Shown: positions 10,801-22,900 of the stretch, one piece after another | Layout: the number at the start of each line of letters is the position of its first letter | Numbering within the stretch: the first letter of the stretch is position 1 | NCBI GenBank assembly: GCA_037576195.1 | Contig: CM075101.1 | Coordinates: 53,692,001 to 53,756,000 of the forward strand | From: Phytoseiulus persimilis | Taxonomy: Eukaryota > Arthropoda > Arachnida > Mesostigmata > Phytoseiidae | Length of the DNA stretch: 64,000 nucleotides | Direction: 5' to 3' | The notes under the pieces: generated by a model | Seen by the model: only the letters and a program-made list of their open reading frames with translations | Told to the model about the DNA's origin: nothing | Database searches by the model: none | Program-made: the position numbers and the translations under genes

Positions 10801-13800
10801 AGAGTACATCGATGGCGCAATTTGAGACCCGCCCCCTCCTCCGCCCATGTTCTGAGCTGTCGTCGGAGGAGGTGTGTTTTGAGACGCGGTTGAGTGCACC
10901 TGCGGAACGTTCGATGTCAAGGGGGTTTCAGCTGGGGGTGACACAATTTGAGCCCCCGGAGGTAGGACGGCAGATCCCGGCTGGTTTCGCATGGGGGTCC
11001 GATTCAGCGAAGTCGGCAAGCTCATCTGGGGAGGTTGCGCGTTGCCCGTCAACGATGTCGAAGAACCCATCGAGCTCATCGCCACCGATGGCGGCAAATT
11101 GACATTAGCCATACCAGGAGATCCGGGCATAGCCTGCGGAACATACTCATTCTTCTTGGCGTTGTTCATCATGGTCAGGTAGTCCTTCAGCTTCGGAGGT
11201 TGAGCAGCTTGAGACGTTGGAATGGCGGGGGTAAGATGACTGAAAGCGGGAGGAACTCCAGGTTTTTGAGCTGAGAGCTGGGCCAGTTCAGCTTGACGAG
11301 CTCGCAATCTCTCCTCCTGCTCTTTTTCAACTTGCACGACACTTCGTAGACGGGTGACGAGTCGCCTCACATCGTTGACGAAAATTCCGTAGAAGTCAGT
11401 TCCTTTCGCGGCGTGTAATCCAACTTCCTCGAACGATTTGTACGCTGCCCGTAGCCCTTCGATCGAGGTCGTCCATGGCTTCCTCGCTTGTTCTAAATTC
11501 AGGCGGATTTCCGCTGTGTTGGCATTTGCTTGGGAGACAGCTTTTAGGATGTTGTCTTGGGCCAGAAGATTCTTCTCCAGGATCGCTATTGATTGCTTGT
11601 GTTTCGACAAAGCCTTCTCGAAAACTTCATTCAAGTCTTCTTGGGCATTTGCGACGATGAGCTTCGTGATGTCATCATTTATCAGAGAGTCTCTCAGTTC
11701 GGAGAATAACTTCTGCCGCTGCTGTTTCATCTCGTCCAATTTGTCCAAAAGTTTAATGAAATCCAGAATAACTATTTCGTCTTCTCTGGTCACGGCGATG
11801 ACATGAGGAAGTTTTTGTTCGAGAACCTCGGGCGACAGTTGGAGGAGAGCCAAATAATCGTCGTGGTCCTTCAAGGCTTTTCTCAGGGTGCCGTTGTTGT
11901 TGGCCGATTGGCTTCGTATTTCCTTGTACTTGTTCAGTTCGGCTTTGAGATCAGCCACAACGTTCGAAGTCACGCTGGCAGGATTTGACATTGCGATCAG
12001 CTGCTCTGCCTCGTTCAAATGTTTGCCGACTTCGTCCGACATCGTGTCGATTTGCCCTAGTTGCGCGTTGATGCTCGAAATAGAGAGCCTATCGGTACTG
12101 AATTGTGCGCAGACCTCGATCACGTCCGGTGGAAGAACCGGTTTTTTCTGAAATTCACCCAATAGGATTACTCCATGGATCCCCCTGTCACCTGAGTTTG
12201 GCCCAAACGCTGAGACGGGGTCATGGAATCCCAGCGGAACTCACCATTAATGCGAACAAATCTTTCTTTGAAATTTTCAGACTGCTCTCGTACGAGGCGA
12301 GTTCGGCATCTTTATCCTCCACGATCTTAGAAATCCGACGAAGTATCTGTGCTTTCTGTTCTGAGTAAACTGACGATGCTTCATGGGCCGCCATGGGTAT
12401 CAATGTTGCGAACAAATCTGGTCCGCACACCTGGGAACCGACAGGGTACGGTTGTCGAAATAGGAAACGTACAGCGTTCAACTTGAGAAGGAACAAGATG
12501 CCCTCTACCTCTCACCTCAGGGTCGTTCGGGTCAAAAGGGGTTCCCTTGACGAGGACGGCTCCCTTGACCTCCGGCAAGCTCTCCGCATTCAACACTTTG
12601 TCATGATAGACGAAATCGTTCTCGCGGACAGCGACATTCAATTTCCCGCCTGAAAGGGAACGGCCGTTCATGGGATGTTTCACATGTCTGTGTGTCGGAA
12701 TGCGGATCGGAACCGGGACTCTCATTACCGATAACATCTCGCGTGAACGCCAACGTATCCTCGATACCGAGGTCTTCCGCGGCGCGGACACTCTCATCGA
12801 AGCGTTCCATGGCCAGTTTATACCATGACACTCTGAGGCCGTATTGGTTGTCCTCTTCAGACATCATCCCCATATGGAGCGCAGTCAAGGCGCCGTAATA
12901 CGCGGCCTAGAACGGGTAACAACAGATGATACCTGGCGGAAATGGTCGAACGGGAAAAGGCAGCAGACAGTGCTCGAAGTTCATCTCGGCAAGCCCGTAG
13001 CGCATACCTTCATTTCGCAGATGCGTTTCCATTGCTGAAAAATCTTTGACCCGACAATCGATTTCACGTCAGAACTCAGATTGTTGATTGACTTCGTGTA
13101 AAAATCCACGATTTGAGACGCAATCTTCGCGGAAATCCCACTTTTGCGGTTGTCAAGCATAGATTTTTCGAGGATGCACTCCTGGGATTGAGCCAGCATC
13201 ACCAAGGAGTAGAACGTCAACAAGTCGTGCGACAGGTCACAGCCCTGGAAGTCGTTATCCGATGTTTATATGAATTTCACTTCATCCAAAACTGACGTTC
13301 CCGTACGGGTAGGGTTCATGCTTGGCACGGCTTCCCGCCTTCATCATTCACCTTTGGTTGAGGATAGGTGTCTCGATTATGCTGGAACGTCCAAGCGGCA
13401 GCTTGGAAGTGAGTACAAGCGTTTTTCATCCCTTCGGCCGTCGTTCTGTCTTCGATGGCGCCAAGTTGCGAGTGTAGAGCTCCAATATTGTACAGAATCG
13501 ACGATAACTCATACTTCACATCCGCGATATTGAACATCACGCCTGGGGGGAGAGATCGAATCAAGACTCGGGGGCTCCGGCGATTGCTAATCATGCAGGA
13601 GCGTTACTCTTGATACTCACCCGAGTAGAGGTCTGACCACATGAATGCGACGCACGCGGCACCATCGTCGGTCATCGGGAAACGGTTTTGTTGCAGCCGG
13701 AGTTGGGAATAATACCTTCTTAGGGTTTGTATACCTTGAAAGTCTTTGGAAGCTTTGCAAGCGGCCTGCAGAGATTATGTCTGTTAGGGTCGGAGATTTC

Positions 13801-14443
13801 GATCGATCCCCCTCGTCGTGGTATATACATGTCTCCGAAAATATCGGCGCCGTCCCGAAGATTTTCCGCTCCAGTTTAAAACCTGTGAATCGACAGATGC
13901 TCATGAGGTTTAAAAGGTCCACGTACCGTTCTGAGTTGTTCCAGATCGAAGATCGCCCTCGAATACTTGTTTGGATCCTCATTATAGAACGTGGCAATGA
14001 ACTGAAATGAATCCCCATCAATGAGCACGGACTCTTCTCGCACCTGTGTGGAAGTGAGCGAAAGTTTGCACGAAGTCTCATGGAATATTTGAAGACTATG
14101 GTGCGCTCCTGCTATCATTCGTCCCGACCCCCCCCCTCCCCTTCCCCGTGGCATCGTGTAGATTGAGCTCGAATCGTGTGCCTTCATCCGACACTATCGA
14201 TGACGCGGCGATACCGAGAGTAGTTCATCGTCTGAGAGATACAGTGAGTAAGCTATTGGGTAATCAAAATTGTGTGTGCGTCGCACTGACACTGATTGCA
14301 GCCATGCCTCCTTTGCAATAATAAGACAGGGTCGATACGGGACCCCGCGGGCGAACCTTTTTGAACGGGTGACTGAAATCTGAAACTTTGGGGCTGAGCT
14401 TCTGTTCGAAACACATCATCTGAAGTCGCGGGGCCGCCTCCAT
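7807..14443 (-). CDS. PTPN23: HD-PTP: Bro1-domain, tyrosine-phosphatase-like ESCRT protein
   Basis: Orthologue of PTPN23 (Drosophila myopic), which works on endosomes with ESCRT proteins to sort ubiquitinated receptors. Fifteen exons keep one frame: 14443-14357, 14001-13927, 13765-13621, 13542-13352, 13244-13008, 12906-12729, 12649-12516, 12430-12245, 12147-9553, 9458-9313, 9272-9115, 9038-8845, 8732-8595, 8471-8010 and 7923-7807; about 1,680 residues. Order: Bro1 domain (residues 1 to about 410, with LYNIGALHSQLGA, EKSMLDNRKS and PMAAHEASS), a coiled-coil V domain (to about 730), a long Pro/Gln/Ser/Ala-rich tail (to 1276), the phosphatase-like domain (from about 1325), and the conserved C-terminus DPLSQLDPLW. 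Start is the ATG at 14443, reading MEAAPRLQMM like the family. The 865-codon exon 9 carries the V domain and the disordered tail. The phosphatase motifs are abnormal (see findings). Confidence 0.96.
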
Positions 14444-14586
14444 TATTTTCCGTTGGTCCGGCGAGACAGCTGACACAAACGATATGGAGAATGCACTGGT
14501 TTTCTGGGAAGCTCAGAGAGGCGATGCAAACCTAATTAACTGGCAAGAGTCATATCCTCACAAAACGTGAGCTTCGTATTCACTGA

Positions 14587-15105
14587 TCATAGAAGCGCCG
14601 CTGCGACATCCAGAGTACTCACAGCAACAGGGAACATATGACAGCCGCGGTAAATATCAACGCTCAGGTCGGTAATCCCTGCTGTCTCTCTCACCGTTGG
14701 TTTCCCGTCTGCATTCACCGATACCGGTATCATCACCGCAGCAGCAAACCCACGGAATGTTACCGGGCGATTGGCTAGGCACGTAGGTTGTCCAGAGGCT
14801 GTCGAAAGAGGCATCGCCAGATGACTGCTCCAGTCTTGGGAGCGGGAATCGGAGAAACAGATTCATGCGAGCTGCGTCGCGGTCGAGGGATGCCTCGATT
14901 TCCTCGCGGACGCGCTCCGTGAACCGAGAGGAGCCCACAGATAACTTACTGCAGCTCCCCAAACTGTCATGTCAGTCTCCATCGGCAACATCCAGTTTGG
15001 CACGAAATTCATCACAATATACCCAGGGCTGGTCCTTACAGAAGTGCCGCTCGGAGCAGCCTCCAGTATCGTTCCCAGGTCTTCCCCTGAGGGGAGGCGT
15101 TTAGG
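14587..15105 (-). CDS. Unidentified gene, C-terminal exons
   Basis: I do not recognise the protein. A well-bounded exon runs 15105-14950 (acceptor after a T-tract, donor GCA/GTAAGT) and is open for 52 codons, ending MNFVPNWMLPMETDM then TVWGAA. Below it, 14814-14587 is open in a frame with PVTFRGFAAAVMIPV and a Cys-containing end, stopping at 14587. A different frame of the same stretch splices to the first exon with matching phase, so which frame is used is open. The stop lies about 140 bases upstream of the PTPN23 start on the same strand, so the two are in tandem. An ATG exon candidate lies near 15349-15301. Confidence 0.4.
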
Positions 15106-15560
15106 CTGAAAAAAAATTCCGACCATCCACATCCCACGCCTTCTCCAACACTCTGATCTCACCTTGCTTCAATCTTCTCCCGAACCGCTCATGAAGACAT
15201 CATGGAATGTATCCCTATAGGAGACCAATGGAAACGGTGGAAAATAGTGGCATCAAGTGGAGCTAACCATTGCATGGCCCAACAACAACAAGAAGAGAGC
15301 TCACGTTCGAGTTCAGAGCCCAGGAGCCAGGCGTAAAGGTTCCCGTTCCTCATTTGATTCGAGTCCATGATCTTGATTGATCAACGTCACCAAACTATAT
15401 TATAAATTCTTCGATGTCGCAAGGCTAAAAAGTTGAAGTTCGTTCCGCTTGACTCAGATATGTGAAAATTATGAGCTCGAGGAACAACCCCTCCCAACTG
15501 CTGGATTACCTCGAGGACTCATCGAGCATTACAGACATACAGGAAAATTCTCGCGAGTAA
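15106..15560. other. Upstream interval, no assigned gene
   Basis: No exon beyond the possible ATG exon mentioned for the neighbouring minus-strand gene. The right part leads into the repeat element that starts at about 15561. Confidence 0.3.
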
Positions 15561-16446
15561 GTAGACATCATTTTCTGGAGTCCGGAATCCCGAAAATCAT
15601 CCGCCCCAGACAGAGCCCCATGGATAAATCACTTGTCCTGGTCATATGGTCCGGGAAGTGATTTTCCGTCAGTAGTAGACATCATTTTCCGTAGTACGGT
15701 GTACGTGGAACGAATTTCCGTACCACCCTGGTACGCGGAATAACGGACGTGAGACCCATCTCTTGTATCCGAAGGGATTTCCCCTCCCGCCTGACAAAAG
15801 AAAAAGAAAAGGTTTGGAAAAGCATGGTCAGATTGGTCCCAGGATCAACCCTCGAGTTTTCGAGAAGTATGGTCAGATTGGTCCTGGAATCACCCCTCCA
15901 GATTCGGAAAGGTATGGTCAGAATCACCGGAGCGTATTACGGGAGGAGTGCGGACAAACTGACAAACGGAGCCGATCATATATAGTCAGGATCCTCGGGT
16001 CGGGAATCCGAGAAATGAATTTCCGTACCACCCCGGTACGGCAATTCATTTCACGTACTCCTACTACGGAAAATGATGCCTACTTCCAAAGGAAAATCAC
16101 TTTCAAGACCAGGGAAAATGATTTAACGGACTGGCTAGTCCGATACATGATCGGTCTGGGACGGATGATTTTCCGGACTTGGCAGTCCGACCCGATACCA
16201 TCGGCAGTGCGATGCTGAATGTTTCAGTAGAGCATGTTCGGATCAACAGAATCAGGGCTGAATCGCTCTGACATCCCTCAGCAGGGTCTCTCCTTACGGA
16301 AAATCACTTTCTGGACCATCGGACCAGGGAAAATGATTCATCGGACTGGCTAGTCCGATAAATGATTTATTGGACCGGCCAGTCGGATTCGAGCAAATTT
16401 CGAATTCTGGACCGGCTGATTCTGGACTCCGGAAAATGATGTCTTC
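15561..16446. mobile_element. Composite element with inverted ends and internal repeats (foldback-like)
   Basis: The left end reads AGACATCATTTTCTGGAGTC from 15563. The right end (16424-16446) read on the other strand gives AGACATCATTTTCCGGAGTC. Inside, motifs of the type CATTTTCCGTAGTA and AAATCACTT occur on the left and their reverse complements on the right, so the arms are repetitive and can fold back. The hairpin CGGACTGGCTAGTCCG occurs twice (about 16126 and 16340). The middle carries 45-base units with GGTCAGATTGGTCC at 15825-15935, followed by ACAAACTGACAAAC and GCCGATCATATATAGT (15953-15990). There is no transposase ORF. I found no clear target-site duplication. Confidence 0.6.
15825..15935 (+). 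repeat. 45-base tandem repeat, copy A
   Basis: Two full units and a partial third, each 45 bases long, share ATGGTCAGATTGGTCC and a downstream ATCACCCCTCCAGA core (partly diverged in unit 1). The period is a multiple of three, so all units stay open in the same frame. Confidence 0.75.
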
Positions 16447-17884
16447 AAATAAGGTCGTCAGGAGATCACCGAGACTTCAGACTGCGCGGAAACAGTCGCG
16501 GGCGCAGTGTTTCGGCTCTCCATTGACACAGATGCCGTCTCTGGCGCTCTCGTGAACCTACTCCCACACAAACGCCCTCGATGTTTCACCCTCGAAGCGA
16601 GCCACTTCTGACCGCAGTACTCTTCATTCATGAAGGCTCTCTTGATTCCGGGAACGTGTCTCGGAAAAGACTGCACTGCGATGGGCGCCCGACTCGTGTA
16701 GGAGCTCAAGAAAACCGCTGCCGACCCGGAGCGAGTGTACCGATCTGAACTCTAGAGTTGCGGTACCATGGATCGAGGCCACCTGTCGCCAGTCTTCACG
16801 GTTTGTGTTGACTCCCGTAGTTGGACCAAAGACTTGTTCTGGTCGGATATTCAGTTGCTGGATATTCGCGAATCCTAAAGCTCAGAGAGCTAGGTTCCTC
16901 ATGAAATCTCGCTCATTGCTTCCGCCTGATGTATTCTCCTGATTCTTGGAACTCACCAGTCGAACAGCCAGCAATGGCCCACTCGCTGTAGGCCTAATCG
17001 TCGGTCATGAATTCAACATACAGGAGGCAGTGGATAGCGAACAATGGATTAGAATTCCGAGCATCGCCCCACTGAAGCGGTTCGCGCTCACGAGTTCACG
17101 AGTCTACAGCTCCAGGGAAGTACAGAGTTCCATGTTTCGATTTGAGCGGACTTTTGCTGAAGAGAATGTATTTCCAAACTAACAACATGTATTCATGATT
17201 GCAAATGAATACGACAGAGCTTGGTATCCCAGAACGATGGAGAGAAACGACTGAGCCAGGGTGAGATAGGTTCATCCGGGGAAAACGTTGAGCTCTTTCT
17301 TCGACGCTGTCTTGGGTTTATTAAAGCTGTGTTTGAGCACACTGTTGAATCGAAAAAAAAGAGTTCAACAATTGAATCGCTCTTTCCCCGAAATGATTCA
17401 CGGGAAGATTTCGAAGCATGAGCTCGAGCTGGTGTTGCAGCGAAGCAAGACCATCGAATCACAACTTTTGTCTGAATCTCCGGGGCAAGTTAAAGGCGAT
17501 CACAATAGAATGCTGAGGCTGAGCGATTGCTCTGAGCCTGCTGCGATGCACGACGAGACGATCTTTTTCCCAGGCTCCCTGTACGAACGGCGCGGGTTGC
17601 ACCGAATCGCAACTTCAGGTCCCAGAAACCACTGCAGAACGCCTGCACTCCTGGCGGAAAACCAAAAACAGCCAAGCCGAAATCGGCCAGGCAGACGTAT
17701 GATTACGCATTCTCACTTTCGGTCAGGTGTGAGCTCCCCGCCAGCGCTGCCAGAACCCAACCCAGCCCCATGACGAGTTCGCTGAACAACATGAGGGTGA
17801 ATTCCAGGATCTTTTCGAGCTCCGGGAGATCTGTTGCGGGGTCATGCTTTTCGTGGGAGCCGAGCATCGCCCCGTTGGTAGCAC
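16447..17884. other. Gene-poor interval downstream of PAQR3
   Basis: No exon I can support. Short open pieces on both strands (for example 16458-16709 minus and 17288-17773 plus) lack splice context. Part should be the 3' UTR of the PAQR3-like gene. Confidence 0.35.
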
Positions 17885-19966
17885 TCAGATGAGTCCGTTG
17901 AAAGCTTTTATGTACAGGAAGTACAGATGCCGAGCGAGGAATACTGCAGTCGCTGTTCCAACGTGCCATATTTGGTGACTGTTCCCAATGTAGTTGACTC
18001 GTCCTGGCAGGTACCTGAGAGTTATCGGAAATCAGCTGCGTTAATCCGTGTTTGGGATGCCAGAGAAAAACCCGAGTCTGGATCACACGAACCTCTCCGG
18101 GAACTGACAAGCGTAGATGATGTAGCTCCCTACCAGGAGGATCATCACCAAAATATGAGTCGGCAAGGTTGCTTGAACAACGGGATCCTCCAACCCGCCT
18201 CTCAACTTGATGGAGTGAAGAATGGGGAGTATATTGAACACAACAAAGCCTCCAATCCACACCGATCGAGAGTCGTCGTATCTGCCGGAGCAATGAGTGC
18301 AGGGCGTAGTTTATACCAACGCCGGAATCACAGGAGCGATCAGATCAGGATATTAACAAATTACTCCAGAAACACTTACTTCTGCTCAAAATATTTACTC
18401 GAAAACACCATGCCGATCGGAATGCCGGCTATGATCGTTTTGATTGAGCCATAGAAAACTATCCATTCGGCGTGATCTCTGAACTGCAGAAACAGAAACC
18501 CCGTTCCGTACGCGAAGATGAAGCACAGACTCCGACGAAATCCCAGCCATACCTGAGCCCGATGACGTAGCGATCGATTGTATGTGAAGAAAGATGTCAT
18601 AGCTTAGAGAAACATATCTCGAAGCAGCTGCTTCCGGCTTGGACGGAAACGAGATCGGTGAACGCTCAACGATCACAGCCGTCTCTCTACATCTCATGCA
18701 TTTGAGTTGAAATCGTCGACTCAGGAGAAGATCTGGACACCGCCGAGAGGTGGCCGCCGAGGTTCAAGACGAAGATGGGAGCAAACTGGCATTTCGGTTT
18801 CACATCGCAATCACAACCATTTTCTGATCGCTGTTCTGTATCAGTTATCGACCTCGTCATCATCAGGGGAATTTTCCCTTCCCCGCAGAAAAAAAATATC
18901 CGCGTGCGCCCCCGGTTCTGGGTGGTTCTCGCATTGGGAAATCAATGCAGATTGAGAAAAATCGCATTGGGTAACCGCTGGAGAAATCAATGTGAGAGTT
19001 ATGTGAGTGAGATTGATCTCTCTGAAGGTCCTCGAGATATATATACTCCATATTTCGAGGAAACTGCCAAATTGATGAGGACCTTGACATAACTCTGTTC
19101 CTTCCGAGCACTGAAGCCGATCAGATTTCGTCAGCTCAGCGAGATTCGGCGAATGCAATCCGCCGAAAGCGGAGTTGACTACGAGAATAGTCGGATTCCA
19201 TCTGACCAGAAACTCACCAGTATCGATAGCAATTGCAACAGCAACAGTTGAACACATGATACACAGAAGATAATCCCAACATCATCGTATACGCCAGTAG
19301 CATGATACTGCTGAGATTTCTGTCGAAAGGTTCGAACTTGGCGGCATCGTAGTTATGGATAACGTCTTGTGCATACAAGAATATCAGAGCGATGAAAGGC
19401 CCCAAGTGCGTCCAGATGTTTATGGTTTCATTGGTCCACTGCAGCATGCCTTTGATACACTTTTCTCTTGATCTTGACGTACGGTAACCATGGGTTATGT
19501 ATCTGAAAAATAGGCGATGAAGGAAATGCCAGGCCGCTATTCGGCTGCGTTCTCCGGTAGCTTGGAAGAAGCGCGACCTGACCTCTTCGGCGTTTCGATT
19601 CGAATGCATCTCGATCACCCACTTGTTACTCGTCTGGAATTCCGGTGCCTCATCGATAGTGCAGGTGTGAGGTTTCGTCCGATCGTCGATGCCGCAGATT
19701 TCGGATGAAGACGGAGATCGCAGGAGTCTGTTCTTGAAATAGGCCAGATCGTTTTTAATCATATCGCGGATGACACGGAGCTCCGTATCATCGATTTTGC
19801 AGACGCATTCTGCGATGAGGTTGCTGCATGCTCCGCAGGTTTCCTGGGGGATCGAAATCTCAGAAATGACGTCCCGTCAAGCCGGCAGCTGGTGCTCGAA
19901 CATGTGAACGGAGCGAACTCGGCTTACCCTGAGCTGAGATTCCGCTGTCACTGTTAAACTCCTCAT
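17885..19966 (-). CDS. PAQR3: PAQR-family seven-pass membrane protein, closest to PAQR3
   Basis: PAQR3 is a Golgi-anchored member of the progestin/adipoQ receptor family that tethers Raf kinase in vertebrates. Exons: 19966-19928, 19843-19218, 18552-18380, 18281-18093 and 18014-17885. Family landmarks in order are YITHGYRTS, NETINIWTHL, the metal-site segment SSVYHVFNC, a WDFVGV Asp motif, ILPILH...RGGLEDPVVQ, FPERYLPGRVNYIG and NSHQIWH, whose HxxxH completes the metal site. The protein ends KAFNGLI. Two oddities: exon 3 is one base short for its splice phases, with a break between the Asp motif and the next membrane helix; and the N-terminal part encodes a Cys-rich stretch (TCGACS...CVC) not typical of PAQR3. 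An intron-like segment (GAG/GTCAGG to TTTTTCAG, about 80 bases) just before YITHGYR stays open; splicing it would shift the frame. Confidence 0.85.
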
Positions 19967-22900
19967 TCTCTGAATTGTTTGAGTATTCGATTCCATTTTG
20001 CGACTGGAAAAACAAGACTCCACGAATGAGTTTCCACGGGGCCGGAAAAATCCAGAGTGAGTTTCAAGTAGTTGTCAGGAAGTTTTCCTCATTCAGTTCG
20101 ACCAGGGATGTCGATTTGTCGGAGAGACGCTACGCTGTTATTGTGGATGTCTCGTGTGCCTGACGGTCTACCATTCACTTTCACGGACTACAATATGTGA
20201 CGGCGATAAACAGATCACTCATTCGGAACCGTTCCCTGGGCGATGTATGGCCCTAACGAGTGACGGCTCTGAGACTGACACCAAATAACGATAATTGGTG
20301 GAATCATTGTGGCCATTCAAAGTATGGAACCTTATTTTTCATTCCAAAACTCAATGATTTTGCACATCTAACGAATTTTGCTGTCCAACTTCATTATTGG
20401 AGATGATCGTTGTTTTGACAAGAATACATCGAGGTAGCCAGGGGCGGTGTCCATCAGAGTTTTCTTGAAACACGATAGTGGAGTCGAGTTGGAGATCATC
20501 TGAGAAAGCGGATTTCCCAGGGCAGGCATTTTAATTAGACTTGCGAAAGGAGCTCATTCCATACGCTCGCCCGATAATTCTCAGCAACGGTCACATTCGC
20601 CATTTGAGAAGAACTGATTGACGGTCGTGATGGCGTTCTCATGCGCGATGACGTGAGTAAAAACAGACGTTCACGGAAATCGGGTATTGAGAAACTACCA
20701 ATTTCGGAGCAGTCAGAAGCCGCTCCTTCGCTCCTGAACTAGATTTTGATATCGAATGGACTGATTCGGCGCACTCCATCTATGTCTTCCATGGAACTAG
20801 AGGGCTATCAGATGCTCCTTCTCGAAGAAATATGGCAAATGCCGAAATAAAAAAATACTCCTCTCCGGAAACGAACGACCTTACCTGCGGACAATAAGCA
20901 GTACAACGTCGAGATATTATTATCTCGTGATTTTGGGATTTCCCGTGTGGATCTGTAATCCAAGGAGATCGGACACCAAGAGTTCGCAAGGAACGACAAC
21001 AATAAATCGCCCCGAAAGACCATCGGTTTCTCTCGTCAGTCAGTGTGTCATCTTTTCGAAGAAAGGAAGATTAGTTGTTGTACTCTTTCCTATGAGCTTT
21101 TTCTCGGAGATCCAGCCACAGGGTCGAAAAAATGTACAGGAATAGCTGCCGAAACAATCACGTGTTCAACATGCGATTCGCGAATTGTCCTCAAGCTGTG
21201 TATCATATCTTTGATGAGACGCGGATGTGTCTTTCTGGCGGTGTAGACTTTGTCCGAAGGTCAATTTTGTCCGCTGCGTGTTCTAAGAGGGGAGCCAACC
21301 CTCCGCGACCGCATGAAGAGGAGAAACTTAAGAGAGACAGAGCGAGGACAAAGGACACAGAATCCAAGAGCTTTGAGCGCCAGAAAAACTGCTTGGGTCG
21401 AATCGAGAATATTTCCGAGTCCCCGAGAATTCTAGACTCGCTGGTTGCGTTTTTTGATTTGGGATGTTATTCGGCTCAATCAGAGTTCTGAGGACAGGAT
21501 ATGCCCACGTCGAAATTCAGCCAGTCGAGAAATCGAGGGGAGGGGTCTCAGGTGACAACCTCGGAGTGGATCCTTCTCGTCCTGTCCATCGAACCACTAC
21601 ACGTTTCACGACCGAACAGTGAGTCTCCGCTGGCTGGCACAGAACACTAGATGGAATAAGGAAACCCACTTGCTGCGGGCTGGGAAGCCAGTTCAGTTTC
21701 TCCCTGGCTGCATCACAGTCGTGGTTCTCACTCCAGCGCTGTTGGCCCTCTCCCTTTTGGCAAGAGGTCTTCGCTACTTCAAGTCACATAGCAGTGAGCT
21801 TGCGTTATCGGTACATTTGTTGTTTGCTTCTGTTATCGCGCTGGAAATGAGCGGCACTGCATCTTGCGTCGTGTCGCCCAGAAGAAGATATGCCCACCGA
21901 TCGACAGAGCCTGTCACATTCCGATTCTGACGCAGAAACGGAGAACAACAGAAGATCTCCCCCGAGATCGGTTGCGCAAGCCACGGAAGTTCCTGTATGA
22001 TAACGACAACCAGCCGTGAGGGTCAGACGTTCCACATGCGTATGCAAAGCAGCTTCTCACGGAAAGTAGACTACTCGTTGTGGGTTTGCCAGAGGATCAA
22101 GCGCCAGTCAGCGTCAGCGACCGGCCGAGATCAGTCCACCGAGGAGAACGTCGAAGCCTCAAGCGATGGACGTTGATCACGGGCATTCCAGCTGAAATTT
22201 GCGAGTGCGCGAGAGAGATTGCAGATTATTCTTCGGTAGGACGAGACTAACTTTGGAGAGTCCTATCTACTTCCACTGGAAAGTAGTCCGAGGACAGCGG
22301 CTTCAGGAAACTAAGATTGTCATCCGGGCAACGGTTGGGGGCAAAGAGGAATCGCCAATCCGGCCTTCATTCCCAAGGTGAGAAGCGAATCTCCAGCATT
22401 GGTGCTCCATAGTTCCACGCCAAGCGTCGCGGAAACCGTGTCGACAACCTTCAATATTTCAATGAAATACGCTCCGTATCTGAGTCGAATGCGATTCAAG
22501 CCTCAATCAGGAGCGCGTGGAGTAAGCCTCATCGAAAGTTTTGTCTCACTGTCAGTGAAGACGCGACGTCTGCAATCCGACATCTTGTCGAGTTGATTGA
22601 TAAGAAACAACTATTCCGATCGCACCGAGAAGGGAGAAGGTCCCCTGTCGACCTGTCAGCGGGTGCGATTCGCGCTGAGCTCGCCACCATTCACCAACTG
22701 GCCGATCGGAGGCCGCCCCGTACGACAGTTGGAAGCGGGCGAATACATCCCGAGCTTGGGGACTCCATTTCTGATCAGCCCTCCTCCGAACGGATCCTTC
22801 TTCATCTAGCCAATGTAGCTAATCCGTAAAATCCAAATCTTCTGCCGCCTTGAGAGAGATCTATCCCTTGATTGCTAATCAGCCCCGGCCAACGCTACGG

